Positions 41,169 through 50,407 of a DNA stretch of 64,000 bases are shown in pieces. The notes beneath the pieces were generated by a model. That model did no database searches. It saw nothing but the letters and a program-made list of their open reading frames with translations, and had not been told where the DNA came from. Position 1 is the stretch's first letter. The number at the start of each line of letters is the position of its first letter. The DNA comes from Salipaludibacillus aurantiacus (lineage in GTDB: Bacteria; Bacillota; Bacilli; Bacillales; Salisediminibacteriaceae), in NCBI RefSeq assembly GCF_900111295.1, contig NZ_FOGT01000003.1:62001-126000 (forward strand), written 5' to 3'. A program made the translations under genes and the position numbers.

Positions 41169-43478
41169 TTACTGCTCTTCCAATAAAAAAGGAGTAATTG
41201 TATAATTGCCACCCTTTAATTTCACCGTCACCGCTCCGTGTTTATCGGTTCTGAAAGTAAGTATTTCTTTACTGTCCATCAAATTTGTAACCTCAGTATG
41301 GGGATGGCCGTAACGATTGTTCTCTCCTGCGGAAATCAAGCCGGCTTGCGGGCTCAGCTGTGCAAGAAACTCCTCCTGTGATGAAGATAAACTGCCGTGG
41401 TGAGCAACTTTTAAGATGTCTGCTTTTAAGTTTGGAAAATTCCTTAAAAGCCTGTTCTCTCCTTCTTCTTCCAGATCTCCTGTAAATAATAATGTGACGT
41501 TGTTAATGGATGCCAAAATGACAATTGACCGGTCATTTTCCTTATCCTCATCGCCTTCAGGATGAAGAATATAAAACCAGTCTTTTCCTTCTGTCCACCC
41601 CATTCCCTTTTCGGCAAATTTAAGAGGTATTCGTTCTTCCGCCAGGCATTCAAGGCTATTACCGGCTTCCTCAGGTATCGATTGCGCTTTCGGATAATAA
41701 GCCTCTCCTATCGTAAATTTATCAGTCAGATAACATGTTTCACCAATGTGGTCAAAATGCCCGTGTGTAAGAATAAGCTTGTCAATTCTTTTAATTCCTT
41801 TTGCCTTTAAAAAAGGTTCAATAACATACATCCCAGGCCCTGTCGATTCATTCCTGTTAAGCGTTTGCCCATTGTCCCAAGGCAGGATGCCTCCTGTATC
41901 GATCAGATAAACCCCCTTTCTATACGGCAACTCAATTACAAAAGCATCCCCCTGACCGACATCAAGCATAGTTACAGACCCTTCCTCTTTAAAGTATGGC
42001 ATAAAAGCCTGCAGAAAGACGATCCCGGCTAACAGACTGCCTCCCATTACTCTTAAGCTTATCCGCTGACTTTCAAACAGCAGAAGGCTTATAACGACTG
42101 TTATTATCATTAACCAGAGCATAGAGTCAGAAGGCTGCCCTAAGACGGCAACAGTCCAGGATATTTCTGAAAAATACATAGTAAGCCTGTCAATCAAATG
42201 AAAACTTGCAGAACCCATAGACAGCAGCAAATCCGATATTCTCCCGGAAACTGGCTGAAAGAGCACCGTTAAAAATGAGAGGGGTAAAATCCAAAAAGAT
42301 ATAAACGGAATAAACAGCAAATTCATGGGCAGAAAAAGTACAGGAAACTCATAAAAATGATAAAGAGTCAGTGGAAAAGAAATCATTTGGGCGATAGTGG
42401 AAGTTTTAGCCAGGAGAATCACACGGGAACTGCCAGTAAACATAGATTTAGACAGCAGAAGAGAGAAAGTGGTGAGAAAGGAAAGCTGAAAGCCTAAGTG
42501 AAATAAATAAAGCGGATTATAAATTAATAACGCCAGGCACACAGCAGAAATAATATCGAGAACTGATATTTTCACTTTCATCTTGAACGAAAGTATAACT
42601 AACATACACATTAGGGAGGCACGAATAACAGAAGGTGCTCCTCCTGCAATCACACTATAAACAGGCAGCAGCAATAACACAATTGTACCTGCTGTTTCCC
42701 TTGTAAAACCTGCTCTGTATAACAGATAGTAAGCAGCAAAAGTAATAAGGCCTACATGAAGGCCTGAAACAGCGAGAAGGTGCAATATACCGAACCGGCG
42801 ATAAAAATCAATTTTTTCCTTATCTATAAAGGATCTGTCTCCGAAAACGAGAGCTGTCATTAAAGCTGCAATTTCTTTCTCATCTTCTTGAGCCATACGG
42901 GCGATCTTACGGCTTCGCCAGCTGCCCAGGTTTTCTAACAGCTGCACTTTCGGCTCTTCACAATAAAAATGAGAGGACGGAACCTTCACAAGCCAATGAA
43001 TTTTTTGCTCGTATATATATTTTTTGTAGTCAAATATGTAGGGATTTTTACGAGGGGACGGCTGCTCAAGCCTGCCTTTAAAGTAGCATGTCTCATAAAG
43101 GGAAGGTGCAAAAGAATCCATATCATCAGGCAGATAGACTTGAATATATTCTCCAGTATCCAATTTCACCTGAAATGACCAGTTTAATTCTGAGGAAGTC
43201 AGCCTGGGAACTGACTTAATAACTCCTTGAAACTTTGTTTCGAGTCCTGTCAGATTCGTATCGATTTTACTTGTATACATACACCCGTAAGTGAAAAATA
43301 AGAGGGCTGTAAGAAAATATATAGCCAGTGTCCAGCCTGTCTGTCTATGGGTAAGATACTTTAAGTGAGGGAGAAAACCGAAGATAATAAAAGTAATGGA
43401 CCAGAAATTCAGGCCTAGGAGTGAGAATGCCAATCCGCTTACAGCAAAATAAACGATGCAATAGAACCTTGGTTTCAT
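41169..43478 (-). CDS. comEC: DNA internalisation competence protein ComEC/Rec2
   Basis: Polytopic channel for uptake of single-stranded DNA in transformation. N-terminal membrane helices and an OB-like DUF4131 domain (about residues 1-190) precede the competence-domain helices (about 225-485, FGILHLLAVSGLHVGLITF). The C-terminal metallo-beta-lactamase-like domain contains LDVGQGDAFVIE and LTHGHFDHIGE. At 769 residues it looks intact with no frameshift. It is the last gene of the comEA-comEB-comEC set. Confidence 0.97.
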   Translation of the reverse strand: MKPRFYCIVYFAVSGLAFSLLGLNFWSITFIIFGFLPHLKYLTHRQTGWTLAIYFLTALLFFTYGCMYTSKIDTNLTGLETKFQGVIKSVPRLTSSELNWSFQVKLDTGEYIQVYLPDDMDSFAPSLYETCYFKGRLEQPSPRKNPYIFDYKKYIYEQKIHWLVKVPSSHFYCEEPKVQLLENLGSWRSRKIARMAQEDEKEIAALMTALVFGDRSFIDKEKIDFYRRFGILHLLAVSGLHVGLITFAAYYLLYRAGFTRETAGTIVLLLLPVYSVIAGGAPSVIRASLMCMLVILSFKMKVKISVLDIISAVCLALLIYNPLYLFHLGFQLSFLTTFSLLLSKSMFTGSSRVILLAKTSTIAQMISFPLTLYHFYEFPVLFLPMNLLFIPFISFWILPLSFLTVLFQPVSGRISDLLLSMGSASFHLIDRLTMYFSEISWTVAVLGQPSDSMLWLMIITVVISLLLFESQRISLRVMGGSLLAGIVFLQAFMPYFKEEGSVTMLDVGQGDAFVIELPYRKGVYLIDTGGILPWDNGQTLNRNESTGPGMYVIEPFLKAKGIKRIDKLILTHGHFDHIGETCYLTDKFTIGEAYYPKAQSIPEEAGNSLECLAEERIPLKFAEKGMGWTEGKDWFYILHPEGDEDKENDRSIVILASINNVTLLFTGDLEEEGENRLLRNFPNLKADILKVAHHGSLSSSQEEFLAQLSPQAGLISAGENNRYGHPHTEVTNLMDSKEILTFRTDKHGAVTVKLKGGNYTITPFLLEEQ

Positions 43479-43542
43479 GACTGCCTCCTGAAAACAGTTT
43501 TAAGGGAAGGAGACAGGGAAAGCTTGCTGCCTTCCCCCTTTG

Positions 43543-44112
43543 TTATGTAGAAGATGTGTAAAGACGATTTGCCTCTTCCTTTAATTTGGCTATTTCTTCG
43601 TTCTCCGCTCCCCGTTCCTCCAGCTGTTTTAATAACCGGGCTGTAAAAGAGAGCTTTTCTCTGTTTTTTGTATCGAGAATCATTTCCTCCAGCTCCACTT
43701 GTTCCACGGCCACACCAGCCTGCTCAAAAAGTTCCACTGCAAAATCGTGATTTTTATAATCTTCAGCGTAATATACTTTCTTAATCCCTGCCTGAATGAT
43801 AGATTTACAGCAATTTAAACATGGGAAATGGGTAACATAAATTTCTGCCCCTTCGGCAGGCACGCCGAATTTGGCACACTGAAGCAACGCATTTATTTCA
43901 GCGTGGATCGTCCGTACACAATGATTATCAATTAAAAAACACCCTTCATCAATACAGTGTTTACCACCCGAAATAGACCCATTATAACCCCCGGCGATGA
44001 TCCGTTTATCTCTGACTATAGTGGCTCCTACCATTAACCTCGTACAGGTGCTCCTTAAAGCAAGCAGATGGCTCTGTGCCATAAAATACTGATGCCATGA
44101 AATTCTTTCCAT
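43543..44112 (-). CDS. comEB: dCMP deaminase family protein ComEB
   Basis: Zinc-dependent deaminase of the dCMP deaminase family encoded in the late competence locus; not itself needed for transformation in B. subtilis. His70-Ala-Glu72 and Cys98/Cys101 (PCLNC) are the catalytic and zinc residues; extra Cys and His at 53-64 suit a second zinc. ATG 44112 is behind CAGGAGG, giving 189 residues. The reading frame further upstream enters the comEA gap without support. Confidence 0.95.
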   Translation of the reverse strand: MERISWHQYFMAQSHLLALRSTCTRLMVGATIVRDKRIIAGGYNGSISGGKHCIDEGCFLIDNHCVRTIHAEINALLQCAKFGVPAEGAEIYVTHFPCLNCCKSIIQAGIKKVYYAEDYKNHDFAVELFEQAGVAVEQVELEEMILDTKNREKLSFTARLLKQLEERGAENEEIAKLKEEANRLYTSST

Positions 44113-44212
44113 TATGTTAAAACCTCCTGGATTATTAATTTTAAAGACACGCCTCAGGTCTTTAACAAGTGTAGACAAGTTGCAGTGCTGGCGTCAACGT
44201 CCCTTAACCATT

Positions 44213-44851
44213 TTATCTGATAATTATTTTATCAACGATATTTTCCAATGTTTTTTCGCCTATGCCCGGCACTTCCTTTAACTCCTCCCCACTCTTAAAT
44301 GGTCCGTTTTCATCTCTGTAGTTTATAATGGCGTCAGCTTTAGCAGGACCGATTCCCGGCAGTGCAGTCAGTTCTTCAGCAGATGCTGAGTTAATTAAAA
44401 TACCTTCCTGTTGAGAAGGGAGCCCCGTCTGTGCAGGACTTGAAGACAGGATATTTTCATATTCTTCATCCATAGACGGCACGTAAATAACCATCTCGTC
44501 ATAACAGCGTTCTGCTAAATTAATTAGTTTATCATTTGCATTTCCTGTGAACCCGCCAGCTTTTAAGATCGCATCCTGCACCCTTTCACCTTCTTCCACG
44601 GTATATATTCCTGTGTTTACAACTTCCCCTTTTATGTCAACTATGAAGGTCTCCTGCTTAAAAGCAATCTGACTATCAGAAACCTCCTCTTCACCTGTTT
44701 CCTCTTCCCATGGAAACACCACATGCTCCGCCTCACTTTCTCCCTTTTCACCCGCCGGTAAAAAGAAAATTAGAAATAAGGTAACTGAGACTGCACCTCC
44801 GATAATCATGAATATCCCTTTTTGAGGAAGCCGGTCTTTAAGAACATTCAT
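44213..44851 (-). CDS. comEA: Competence DNA receptor ComEA
   Basis: Membrane-anchored double-stranded DNA receptor. A transmembrane helix (about residues 13-32, GIFMIIGGAVSVTLFLIFFLP) is followed by an acidic stalk, an SLBB-like domain (about 65-120, FIVDIKGEVVNTGIYTV) and a C-terminal helix-hairpin-helix pair (about 150-212: LTALPGIGPAKADAIINYR and LKEVPGIGEKTLENIV). At 212 residues it is normal. It heads the comE genes; divergent comER starts 74 bp away. Confidence 0.96.
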   Translation of the reverse strand: MNVLKDRLPQKGIFMIIGGAVSVTLFLIFFLPAGEKGESEAEHVVFPWEEETGEEEVSDSQIAFKQETFIVDIKGEVVNTGIYTVEEGERVQDAILKAGGFTGNANDKLINLAERCYDEMVIYVPSMDEEYENILSSSPAQTGLPSQQEGILINSASAEELTALPGIGPAKADAIINYRDENGPFKSGEELKEVPGIGEKTLENIVDKIIIR

Positions 44852-44925
44852 CTTTTTCCCCCTTTCTTATCATTAAATATCTTTTAATTCATATCTTTTA
44901 AAGATGGACTATAAGGAGTGATAGT

Positions 44926-45756
44926 GTGAAAAAATTAGGATTTATTGGTACAGGAAGCATGGGGAGCCTGTTAATTGAAGCATTTATAAAAGCAGGGGCA
45001 CCAGAAGATTATTTCCATGTGACAAACCGCAGTCTTCATAAAGCAAAGGCGCTCCAGGAGAAATACAGGGGTATACACATTCATCAGGATGCTTTGTCAA
45101 TTGTTAAAGAGGCCGAATGGCTGTTTATATGCACTAAACCATTGGAAATGGTGACCGTGCTGGATGAGTTATCGGCTCACATCAAGCCAGGCCAGGTTAT
45201 TATTACTATTACCAGTCCTTTACAAGTAGAAGAAACAGAACTACTTGTTAATAATTCAGAAATTCCGGTCGCCAGATTCATTCCAAGTATTGTAAATCTG
45301 TCTCTTTCCGGACCTTCTTTGCTCACATTCAGTGAAAGATGCACAGAAGGTATGCGTAATGATTTGACACACTTATTCTCAACCATATCAACACCTGTGT
45401 TAATAGATCCTTCTGTTACACGGGTGGCTTCCGATATAGCCAGCTGCGGTCCTGCGTTTATAAGTTTTCTTGTGGAGCGGATGATTAAAGGGGCTGTCGA
45501 AGAGAGAAACATCGATGAGAAAACTGCCACCGCTATTGCGGAATCAATGCTTATTGGATACGGAGAACTGATGAAGCAAAAATATTTTGATTTGTCTTCT
45601 TTACAAAAAAGAGTTACCGTACCAGGAGGTGTAACCGGAGTAGGTTTAAAAGTATTAAACAAAGAAACAGGGGATATGTTTCACAAGCTGTTCAGGGAAA
45701 CAGAAAAGAAGTATCAGGAAGACCGTAAAGGCATTCAGAAGAAAATGCGAAAATAA
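44926..45756 (+). CDS. comER: ComER (pyrroline-5-carboxylate reductase-like)
   Basis: ProC-family protein divergent from comEA; despite the family it is not a proven proline biosynthesis enzyme. The N-terminal Rossmann motif is GFIGTGSMGSLL (residues 5-16) and the C-terminal dimerisation segment includes VTVPGGVTGVGLKVL. GTG 44926 follows AAGGAG by seven bases. At 276 residues it is normal. Confidence 0.94.
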   Translation: MKKLGFIGTGSMGSLLIEAFIKAGAPEDYFHVTNRSLHKAKALQEKYRGIHIHQDALSIVKEAEWLFICTKPLEMVTVLDELSAHIKPGQVIITITSPLQVEETELLVNNSEIPVARFIPSIVNLSLSGPSLLTFSERCTEGMRNDLTHLFSTISTPVLIDPSVTRVASDIASCGPAFISFLVERMIKGAVEERNIDEKTATAIAESMLIGYGELMKQKYFDLSSLQKRVTVPGGVTGVGLKVLNKETGDMFHKLFRETEKKYQEDRKGIQKKMRK

Positions 45757-45784
45757 AAGAAGCTGGTCTGAGCCAGCTTCTTTT
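45756..45784. terminator. Bidirectional terminator between comER and yqeM
   Basis: AAGAAGCTGG / CCAGCTTCTT with a 6-nt loop and A/T tracts on both sides, between convergent genes. Confidence 0.88.
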
Positions 45785-45813
45785 ATTATACCTCACCTTA
45801 TTAAAATTGCTAA

Positions 45814-46545
45814 CTACTTTTTTACAGCTTTAAAGAATACTCTGTCGTCGTCATCTTTAAGTTCTTCTTCGCCGAATCTGCCGGTTATTTCTATATAATC
45901 AAAACCTGCTTCTTTCAGCCAGAATAAATATTCCCTGGGAAGGAACGTTCGCTGGTAATGTTCTTCATCGAGGCGTTCATAAGTGCCTTCTTTATTTTTC
46001 ATAAAAAAAGTAAGCGAATGGCGGACACTCAAAGGTTCATCTTCCGGTTCACAAAACCACATGTATGATAATGATTCTTCATTTTCCCCATAAAGCTGAT
46101 TGTCAAAAATATGTTCCATTTTATAAGGAGAGTGGGCATCAAACAGAAAAACCCCTCCCGGCTTTAAAGCGAGGGCAATTTTTCGGAAGGTTCTCTTTAC
46201 ATCTTCTTCCTTATTAAGATAATTGATGCCGTCACAGAATAAAGTAACGCCGTCCAATTCAGTAAAACCGCTCAACTCACGCATATCCTGTAAATATAAA
46301 GGGACAGTCTGCGAACTTTGGCGGACTTTATCTTCAGCCACTGTCAGCATATCCTGGGATAGATCCGCTCCTGCCATATTAAAACCATGCTCTGCCAGCA
46401 TGAGTGTAAACGTTCCTGTCCCGCAGGCTACATCCACTACGTCTCCGCCTTCTTTTAAATGCCTGCTGGCATAGGTTATCCAGGATTCATAAGGCGCATC
46501 TTCCATAAGAGCATCATACAGGGACGCAAAGTGCTCAAGGGTCAT
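45814..46545 (-). CDS. yqeM: SAM-dependent methyltransferase (YqeM)
   Basis: Class I methyltransferase with motif I VVDVACGTGTFTL (about residues 36-48) and the following GADLSQDMLTVA acidic loop. The substrate is unknown. At 243 residues it is normal for YqeM. It closes the yqeG-yqeH-aroE-yhbY-nadD-yqeK-rsfS-yqeM operon, 34 bp after rsfS. Confidence 0.92.
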   Translation of the reverse strand: MTLEHFASLYDALMEDAPYESWITYASRHLKEGGDVVDVACGTGTFTLMLAEHGFNMAGADLSQDMLTVAEDKVRQSSQTVPLYLQDMRELSGFTELDGVTLFCDGINYLNKEEDVKRTFRKIALALKPGGVFLFDAHSPYKMEHIFDNQLYGENEESLSYMWFCEPEDEPLSVRHSLTFFMKNKEGTYERLDEEHYQRTFLPREYLFWLKEAGFDYIEITGRFGEEELKDDDDRVFFKAVKK

Positions 46546-46579
46546 TTCATCACTCTCTTTCTTAATTCAGCATCACGCC

Positions 46580-46936
46580 TTACGGCTGGATAATCTTTTC
46601 AAGCTCCATCACAGGAGCGTCTCCCCAAAGTTTTTCCAGGTTATAATACGGTCTCTCATCTTTATGAAAAACGTGCACAATGACATCATTCAGGTCAATC
46701 AGAACCCATCTGGCATCTTCCAGACCTTCAAGTCTTTTTACATCAAGTCCTGCAATATTAGCACGGTCTTTTACTTCTCTTGCAATTGCTTCCACCTGGG
46801 TCTCTGAATTACCATGACAGATCACAAAGTAATCAGCCATCAGGGAAACTTCCTTCATGTTCAGTGCAGTGATTTGATGGGCATTTTTATCATCAGCTGC
46901 TCTTACAGCAAGGTCCAGTTTATCTTTCGGTTCCAT
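46580..46936 (-). CDS. rsfS: Ribosomal silencing factor RsfS
   Basis: Binds ribosomal protein L14 and blocks subunit joining when nutrients are short. The 118-residue product shows the DUF143 core (VSLMADYFVICHGNSETQVEAI and ARWVLIDLNDVIVHVFHKDERPYYNLEKLW). It lies 6 bp after yqeK. Confidence 0.98.
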   Translation of the reverse strand: MEPKDKLDLAVRAADDKNAHQITALNMKEVSLMADYFVICHGNSETQVEAIAREVKDRANIAGLDVKRLEGLEDARWVLIDLNDVIVHVFHKDERPYYNLEKLWGDAPVMELEKIIQP

Positions 46937-46942
46937 AAAATA

Positions 46943-47521
46943 TTACCCTCCATATGCTCTCAAATTTATTGCAAACTCATTATAAGCTTCAAACGTGTCC
47001 GGATACACAGGCAATGACTTTTTTGAAAGAAAAACAATCGTATTTCTCAAAGCTTCAAGACAGCCTTTATCCAAATCGGCTTCAGCTGTTTCTCTTACTT
47101 GACCCGCTTCAGGAAAGGTTCTTCCAGGTTCAATATAATCAGCAAGAAAAACGATCTTTTCTTCTAAGGTCATGCCTGCTCTTCCAGTCGTATGATACCG
47201 GATTGCAGATAATATAATATCGTCATCAACTTTCAATTCTTCCTGAACATACACGGCACCAACAAAAGAATGAAGCAGTTCATTACCGTATTCAAGAAGT
47301 CTGTTCGGCAGATGCCTGTTATTTAACACAGTCGATCTCATTTCATCATAAGAACGGTATTTCGCATAATCATGCAGGATAGCTGCAAGCCTTATTTTCT
47401 CCAAGTTTCCGCCAAATCTTTCAGCTAACTTGGAAGCTTCTGATACCACACGTTCTGTATGCTCGAACCTCCGCGGCTTTAAAGCCTTACGGACGATTTC
47501 AAATGCCTGCGCTTCATTCAT
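46943..47521 (-). CDS. yqeK: HD-domain hydrolase YqeK (Ap4A hydrolase family)
   Basis: HD phosphohydrolase; characterised members cleave diadenosine tetraphosphate symmetrically. Metal residues are in RRFEHTERVV, AAILHDYAKY and HSFVGAVY. At 192 residues it is normal. It overlaps nadD by 8 bp, the usual nadD-yqeK pairing. Confidence 0.96.
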   Translation of the reverse strand: MNEAQAFEIVRKALKPRRFEHTERVVSEASKLAERFGGNLEKIRLAAILHDYAKYRSYDEMRSTVLNNRHLPNRLLEYGNELLHSFVGAVYVQEELKVDDDIILSAIRYHTTGRAGMTLEEKIVFLADYIEPGRTFPEAGQVRETAEADLDKGCLEALRNTIVFLSKKSLPVYPDTFEAYNEFAINLRAYGG

Positions 47522-48089
47522 ATAAATGATTCTCCTTTATATACTCGTAAACTCCTTCCGGTAACACAAACCGGTTAACGGACCCTTCTTTTAAAGTCTT
47601 TCTGATATAAGTTGAGGATAACTCTACACTGACATCATCCAGAACAGTCATGCGGGAAGGTGTTTCTGCATCAGATATTAAAAAGCCCGGCCGTGAGATA
47701 ACAATAAAAGGGATCATTTCTTTTAATTGGTCATATTTATACCACTTGTGGAAATTATTTAAACTGTCTCCACCCATAATAAAATGAAATTGTAAATTAG
47801 CGTATTCCTTTTGAAGAAGCCTGACGGTGTCAACCGTATAAGAGGGACCTGACCTGTCCATTTCTAATGTGCAAAGCCTGTATGCCGGATGCAGTTCTGT
47901 CACCTTGTCAACAAGCTTTATCCGGTCTTGATCAGAAATGCCGGACGCCAGCTTTTTATGTGGAGGAATATGATTCGGCAACCACCAGATTTCATCAAGC
48001 TTTTTATTTAATCTGGCTTCCTCAGCCATAATCAAATGTCCAAGATGCGGAGGGTCAAAAGTGCCCCCCAGCAGACCAACTTTCTTCAT
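47514..48089 (-). CDS. nadD: Nicotinate-nucleotide adenylyltransferase
   Basis: Transfers AMP to nicotinate mononucleotide, the penultimate step of NAD synthesis. The nucleotidyltransferase motifs are GGTFDPPHLGHL (8-19) and SSTYIRKTL near the C-terminus. At 191 residues it is normal. It overlaps yqeK and lies 13 bp after yhbY. Confidence 0.98.
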   Translation of the reverse strand: MKKVGLLGGTFDPPHLGHLIMAEEARLNKKLDEIWWLPNHIPPHKKLASGISDQDRIKLVDKVTELHPAYRLCTLEMDRSGPSYTVDTVRLLQKEYANLQFHFIMGGDSLNNFHKWYKYDQLKEMIPFIVISRPGFLISDAETPSRMTVLDDVSVELSSTYIRKTLKEGSVNRFVLPEGVYEYIKENHLYE

Positions 48090-48102
48090 AATAACCCCCA
48101 GA

Positions 48103-48396
48103 TTAATCAGGAAGCTCTATCTTTTTATTTTCTTCCGATTCTTTATATAAAATAATAGTATTGCCAATGACTTGTACCACATCAGCTTTTGCCCCTGAGG
48201 CAATTTCATGGGCGGCGTCATCTTTATCTTCCGCACAGTTTTGAAGAATACTCACTTTAATCAACTCTCTTGCTTCAAGAGCATCATTGACTTGTTTAAT
48301 AAGATTCGGATTGACTCCGGCTTTTCCAACTTGAAAAATCGGTTTTAAATGATGTGCTTCACTTCTTAAAAAGCGTTTTTGTTTTCCAGTAAGCAT
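48103..48396 (-). CDS. yhbY: CRM-domain RNA-binding protein YhbY (YqeI)
   Basis: A 97-residue CRM/YhbY protein associated with pre-50S ribosomal particles. It shows LTGKQKRFLRSEAHHLKPIFQVGKAGVN at the start (the conserved GKxG loop at about 24-27) and ends with VIGNTIILYKES. The start overlaps the aroE stop by 1 bp. Confidence 0.96.
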   Translation of the reverse strand: MLTGKQKRFLRSEAHHLKPIFQVGKAGVNPNLIKQVNDALEARELIKVSILQNCAEDKDDAAHEIASGAKADVVQVIGNTIILYKESEENKKIELPD

Positions 48397-49232
48397 TATT
48401 TACCTCCCAGTTTTCCTATAACTTTCTTTTTCATGATTTCCCTCGGCGCTTCCTGGCCCGTCCATTTTTCAAATGCCAGTGCGCCCTGGTTTATAAACAT
48501 ATCCAGGCCGTTTTGAATAATTGCTCCCCGGGCTTCAGCATCCTGAAGCCACCTCGTTTTGGCCGGCGTATAAATTAAATCACTGACTACGGTCCCTTCA
48601 GAAAGGGTTTCAAGAGATAGCGGCATTTTTCCTGTATCCGGGCTCATTCCTATGGAGGTTGTATTAATAATTAAATCAAATTCAGTTAGCCTCGCCTGAG
48701 CTCTGCCTAAATTAATAGCAGACGAGTCCGTCCAGCCTTCACATGCCTTTGCCAGCTCATGAGCTTTTTCCACAGTCCTGTTAGCAATGACAAGTCCATG
48801 AATATTGTATTTAGCCAGAGTAACGGCAACTGCTTTAGCAGCACCTCCTGCGCCAATTATTAAAGCCCGTATATTCTTTAATTCTTTCGGCAGGATCGGC
48901 ATTAAACCATGCACGTATCCCTCACCATCAGTATTATATCCGGTAAGCTTTCCATTTTCATTAACAATGGTATTAACAGCGCCAATTTCTTCAGCTAACG
49001 GATGGATTTCATCTAAAAAATTCATAACCTCTACTTTATGAGGAAGCGTCACGTTTACGCCTCTTATCCCGAGCCCTCTTATTCCGTCAACCGCTTGCTG
49101 CAAACGGTTATCAGGAACTAAGAAAGCATGGTAAGAAGCATTTATATTTAATTCCCGAAATGCTTCTTCATGCATATCCGGCGAAAGACTGTGACCAACA
49201 GGGTTTCCTATGACTCCGTATATTTGCTTCAC
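48396..49232 (-). CDS. aroE: Shikimate dehydrogenase (NADP+)
   Basis: Reduces 3-dehydroshikimate to shikimate in aromatic amino acid synthesis. Substrate-binding GNPVGHSLSPDMHEEA (9-24), catalytic NVTLPHKVEV, NTDGEGYVHGL, the NADP loop GAGGAAKAVA and NTTSIGM are intact. At 278 residues it is normal. It lies in the yqeH-yhbY interval as in B. subtilis, where the gene is called aroD. Confidence 0.98.
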   Translation of the reverse strand: MKQIYGVIGNPVGHSLSPDMHEEAFRELNINASYHAFLVPDNRLQQAVDGIRGLGIRGVNVTLPHKVEVMNFLDEIHPLAEEIGAVNTIVNENGKLTGYNTDGEGYVHGLMPILPKELKNIRALIIGAGGAAKAVAVTLAKYNIHGLVIANRTVEKAHELAKACEGWTDSSAINLGRAQARLTEFDLIINTTSIGMSPDTGKMPLSLETLSEGTVVSDLIYTPAKTRWLQDAEARGAIIQNGLDMFINQGALAFEKWTGQEAPREIMKKKVIGKLGGK

Positions 49233-49288
49233 TGTTATCCCTTCCTAATTAAACTGTATTTTAGTTTCCCGTTTAAGTGTTCCGTTTT

Positions 49289-50407
49289 TTAAAATATGGA
49301 CGGTCTTATATTTACGTTAACACCTTTAGGAGCAAATGTCCGAATCACACTTCCTGACCCGCTGATTGTCACCCATCCAAGCCCGGAAAAAATAAGATCA
49401 TATTTACCCGGTTCAACCTTCCATTCTTTTTTCACAAGTTCAGGAAAGCTCTCTTTGTTTTTTTCAAAAGGCGGGGACAGCATATCTCCAAGATGCTGTT
49501 CGTACAGCTCAGCTGCTTTTTCCGTTTTGGTACGGTGGATAGTCAGATCATTTGACATATACACTATAAATGACTGAGGTTCGCCGCTTTTAAAGTCAAC
49601 ACGCCCTAGACCGCCAAAAAATAATGTTTGAGCCTCATTAAGCTGAAAAACTTTTGGTTTCACCTCTTTTTTAGGGGAAATCACTTTTAATTCGTTTTTA
49701 TCCAGTAAATGGGCTATTTGGTGGTGATTAATTATTCCTGGAGTGTCGTAAAGAAAAGATCCGTCATCAAGCGGTACATCGATCATATCCAAAGTTGTGC
49801 CAGGGATGTTGGATGTCGTAATTAACATATCTTCCTCAGCACCGAATTCCTTTAATAAACGGTTGATAAAGCTTGATTTTCCGGTATTCGTACTCCCAAC
49901 TACATACACATCCCGTCCATCTCTGTGCTCTTCAATAAGGTTGGCGACCTCCATAATGGAATCTCCTGTTTTAGCACTCATTAAATGAACATCTGCTGGT
50001 TTTAAACCATAATCTTTAGCTGCTTTTTTCATCCATTGAATCACTTTGGAGCTTTTCACTGATTTCGGCAAGAGGTCCGCTTTATTTCCAACAAGAAGTA
50101 CCGGGTTTTTCCCTGCGAAACGATGTAAACCCGGCAGCCAGCTGCCTTCAAAATCAAATATATCAACTATTTTTACGATCAATGCCTCTTTTTTCCCTAA
50201 TTCAGTTAATATTTTCAGAAAATCATCATCTGTTAATGAGACGTCCTGCACTTCATTATAATGTTTCAATCTGTAGCATCTCTGGCAGATAATTACTTCT
50301 CTGCTTAAGGAAGAAGGAGGCGCATAGCCCAATTCCCCTTTGTTCTCTGTTTGAATCTTTACTCCGCAACCTGAGCAGATCAGCTGCTCCCGTCCGATTT
50401 CTCCCAT
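49289..50407 (-). CDS. yqeH: Ribosome biogenesis GTPase YqeH
   Basis: Circularly permuted GTPase required for 30S assembly. A treble-clef zinc finger (CSGC at 12-15 and CQRC around 41-44) precedes permuted motifs: G4 NKAD comes before G1 GSTNTGKSSF and G3 DTPG. The C-terminal domain follows. AAAGGGG precedes ATG 50407. The start lies 28 bp inside yqeG. Confidence 0.97.
   Translation of the reverse strand: MGEIGREQLICSGCGVKIQTENKGELGYAPPSSLSREVIICQRCYRLKHYNEVQDVSLTDDDFLKILTELGKKEALIVKIVDIFDFEGSWLPGLHRFAGKNPVLLVGNKADLLPKSVKSSKVIQWMKKAAKDYGLKPADVHLMSAKTGDSIMEVANLIEEHRDGRDVYVVGSTNTGKSSFINRLLKEFGAEEDMLITTSNIPGTTLDMIDVPLDDGSFLYDTPGIINHHQIAHLLDKNELKVISPKKEVKPKVFQLNEAQTLFFGGLGRVDFKSGEPQSFIVYMSNDLTIHRTKTEKAAELYEQHLGDMLSPPFEKNKESFPELVKKEWKVEPGKYDLIFSGLGWVTISGSGSVIRTFAPKGVNVNIRPSIF

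Noticed and set aside
43479-43542. GC-rich hairpin after comEB (GGGAAGG...CCTTCCC)
   Set aside because: No T-run follows and comEB-comEC are usually co-transcribed, so I do not call it a terminator.
44852-44925. Possible ComK boxes between comEA and comER
   Set aside because: A repeated AAAAGATAT is present, but the AAAA-N5-TTTT pairs with correct spacing are not.
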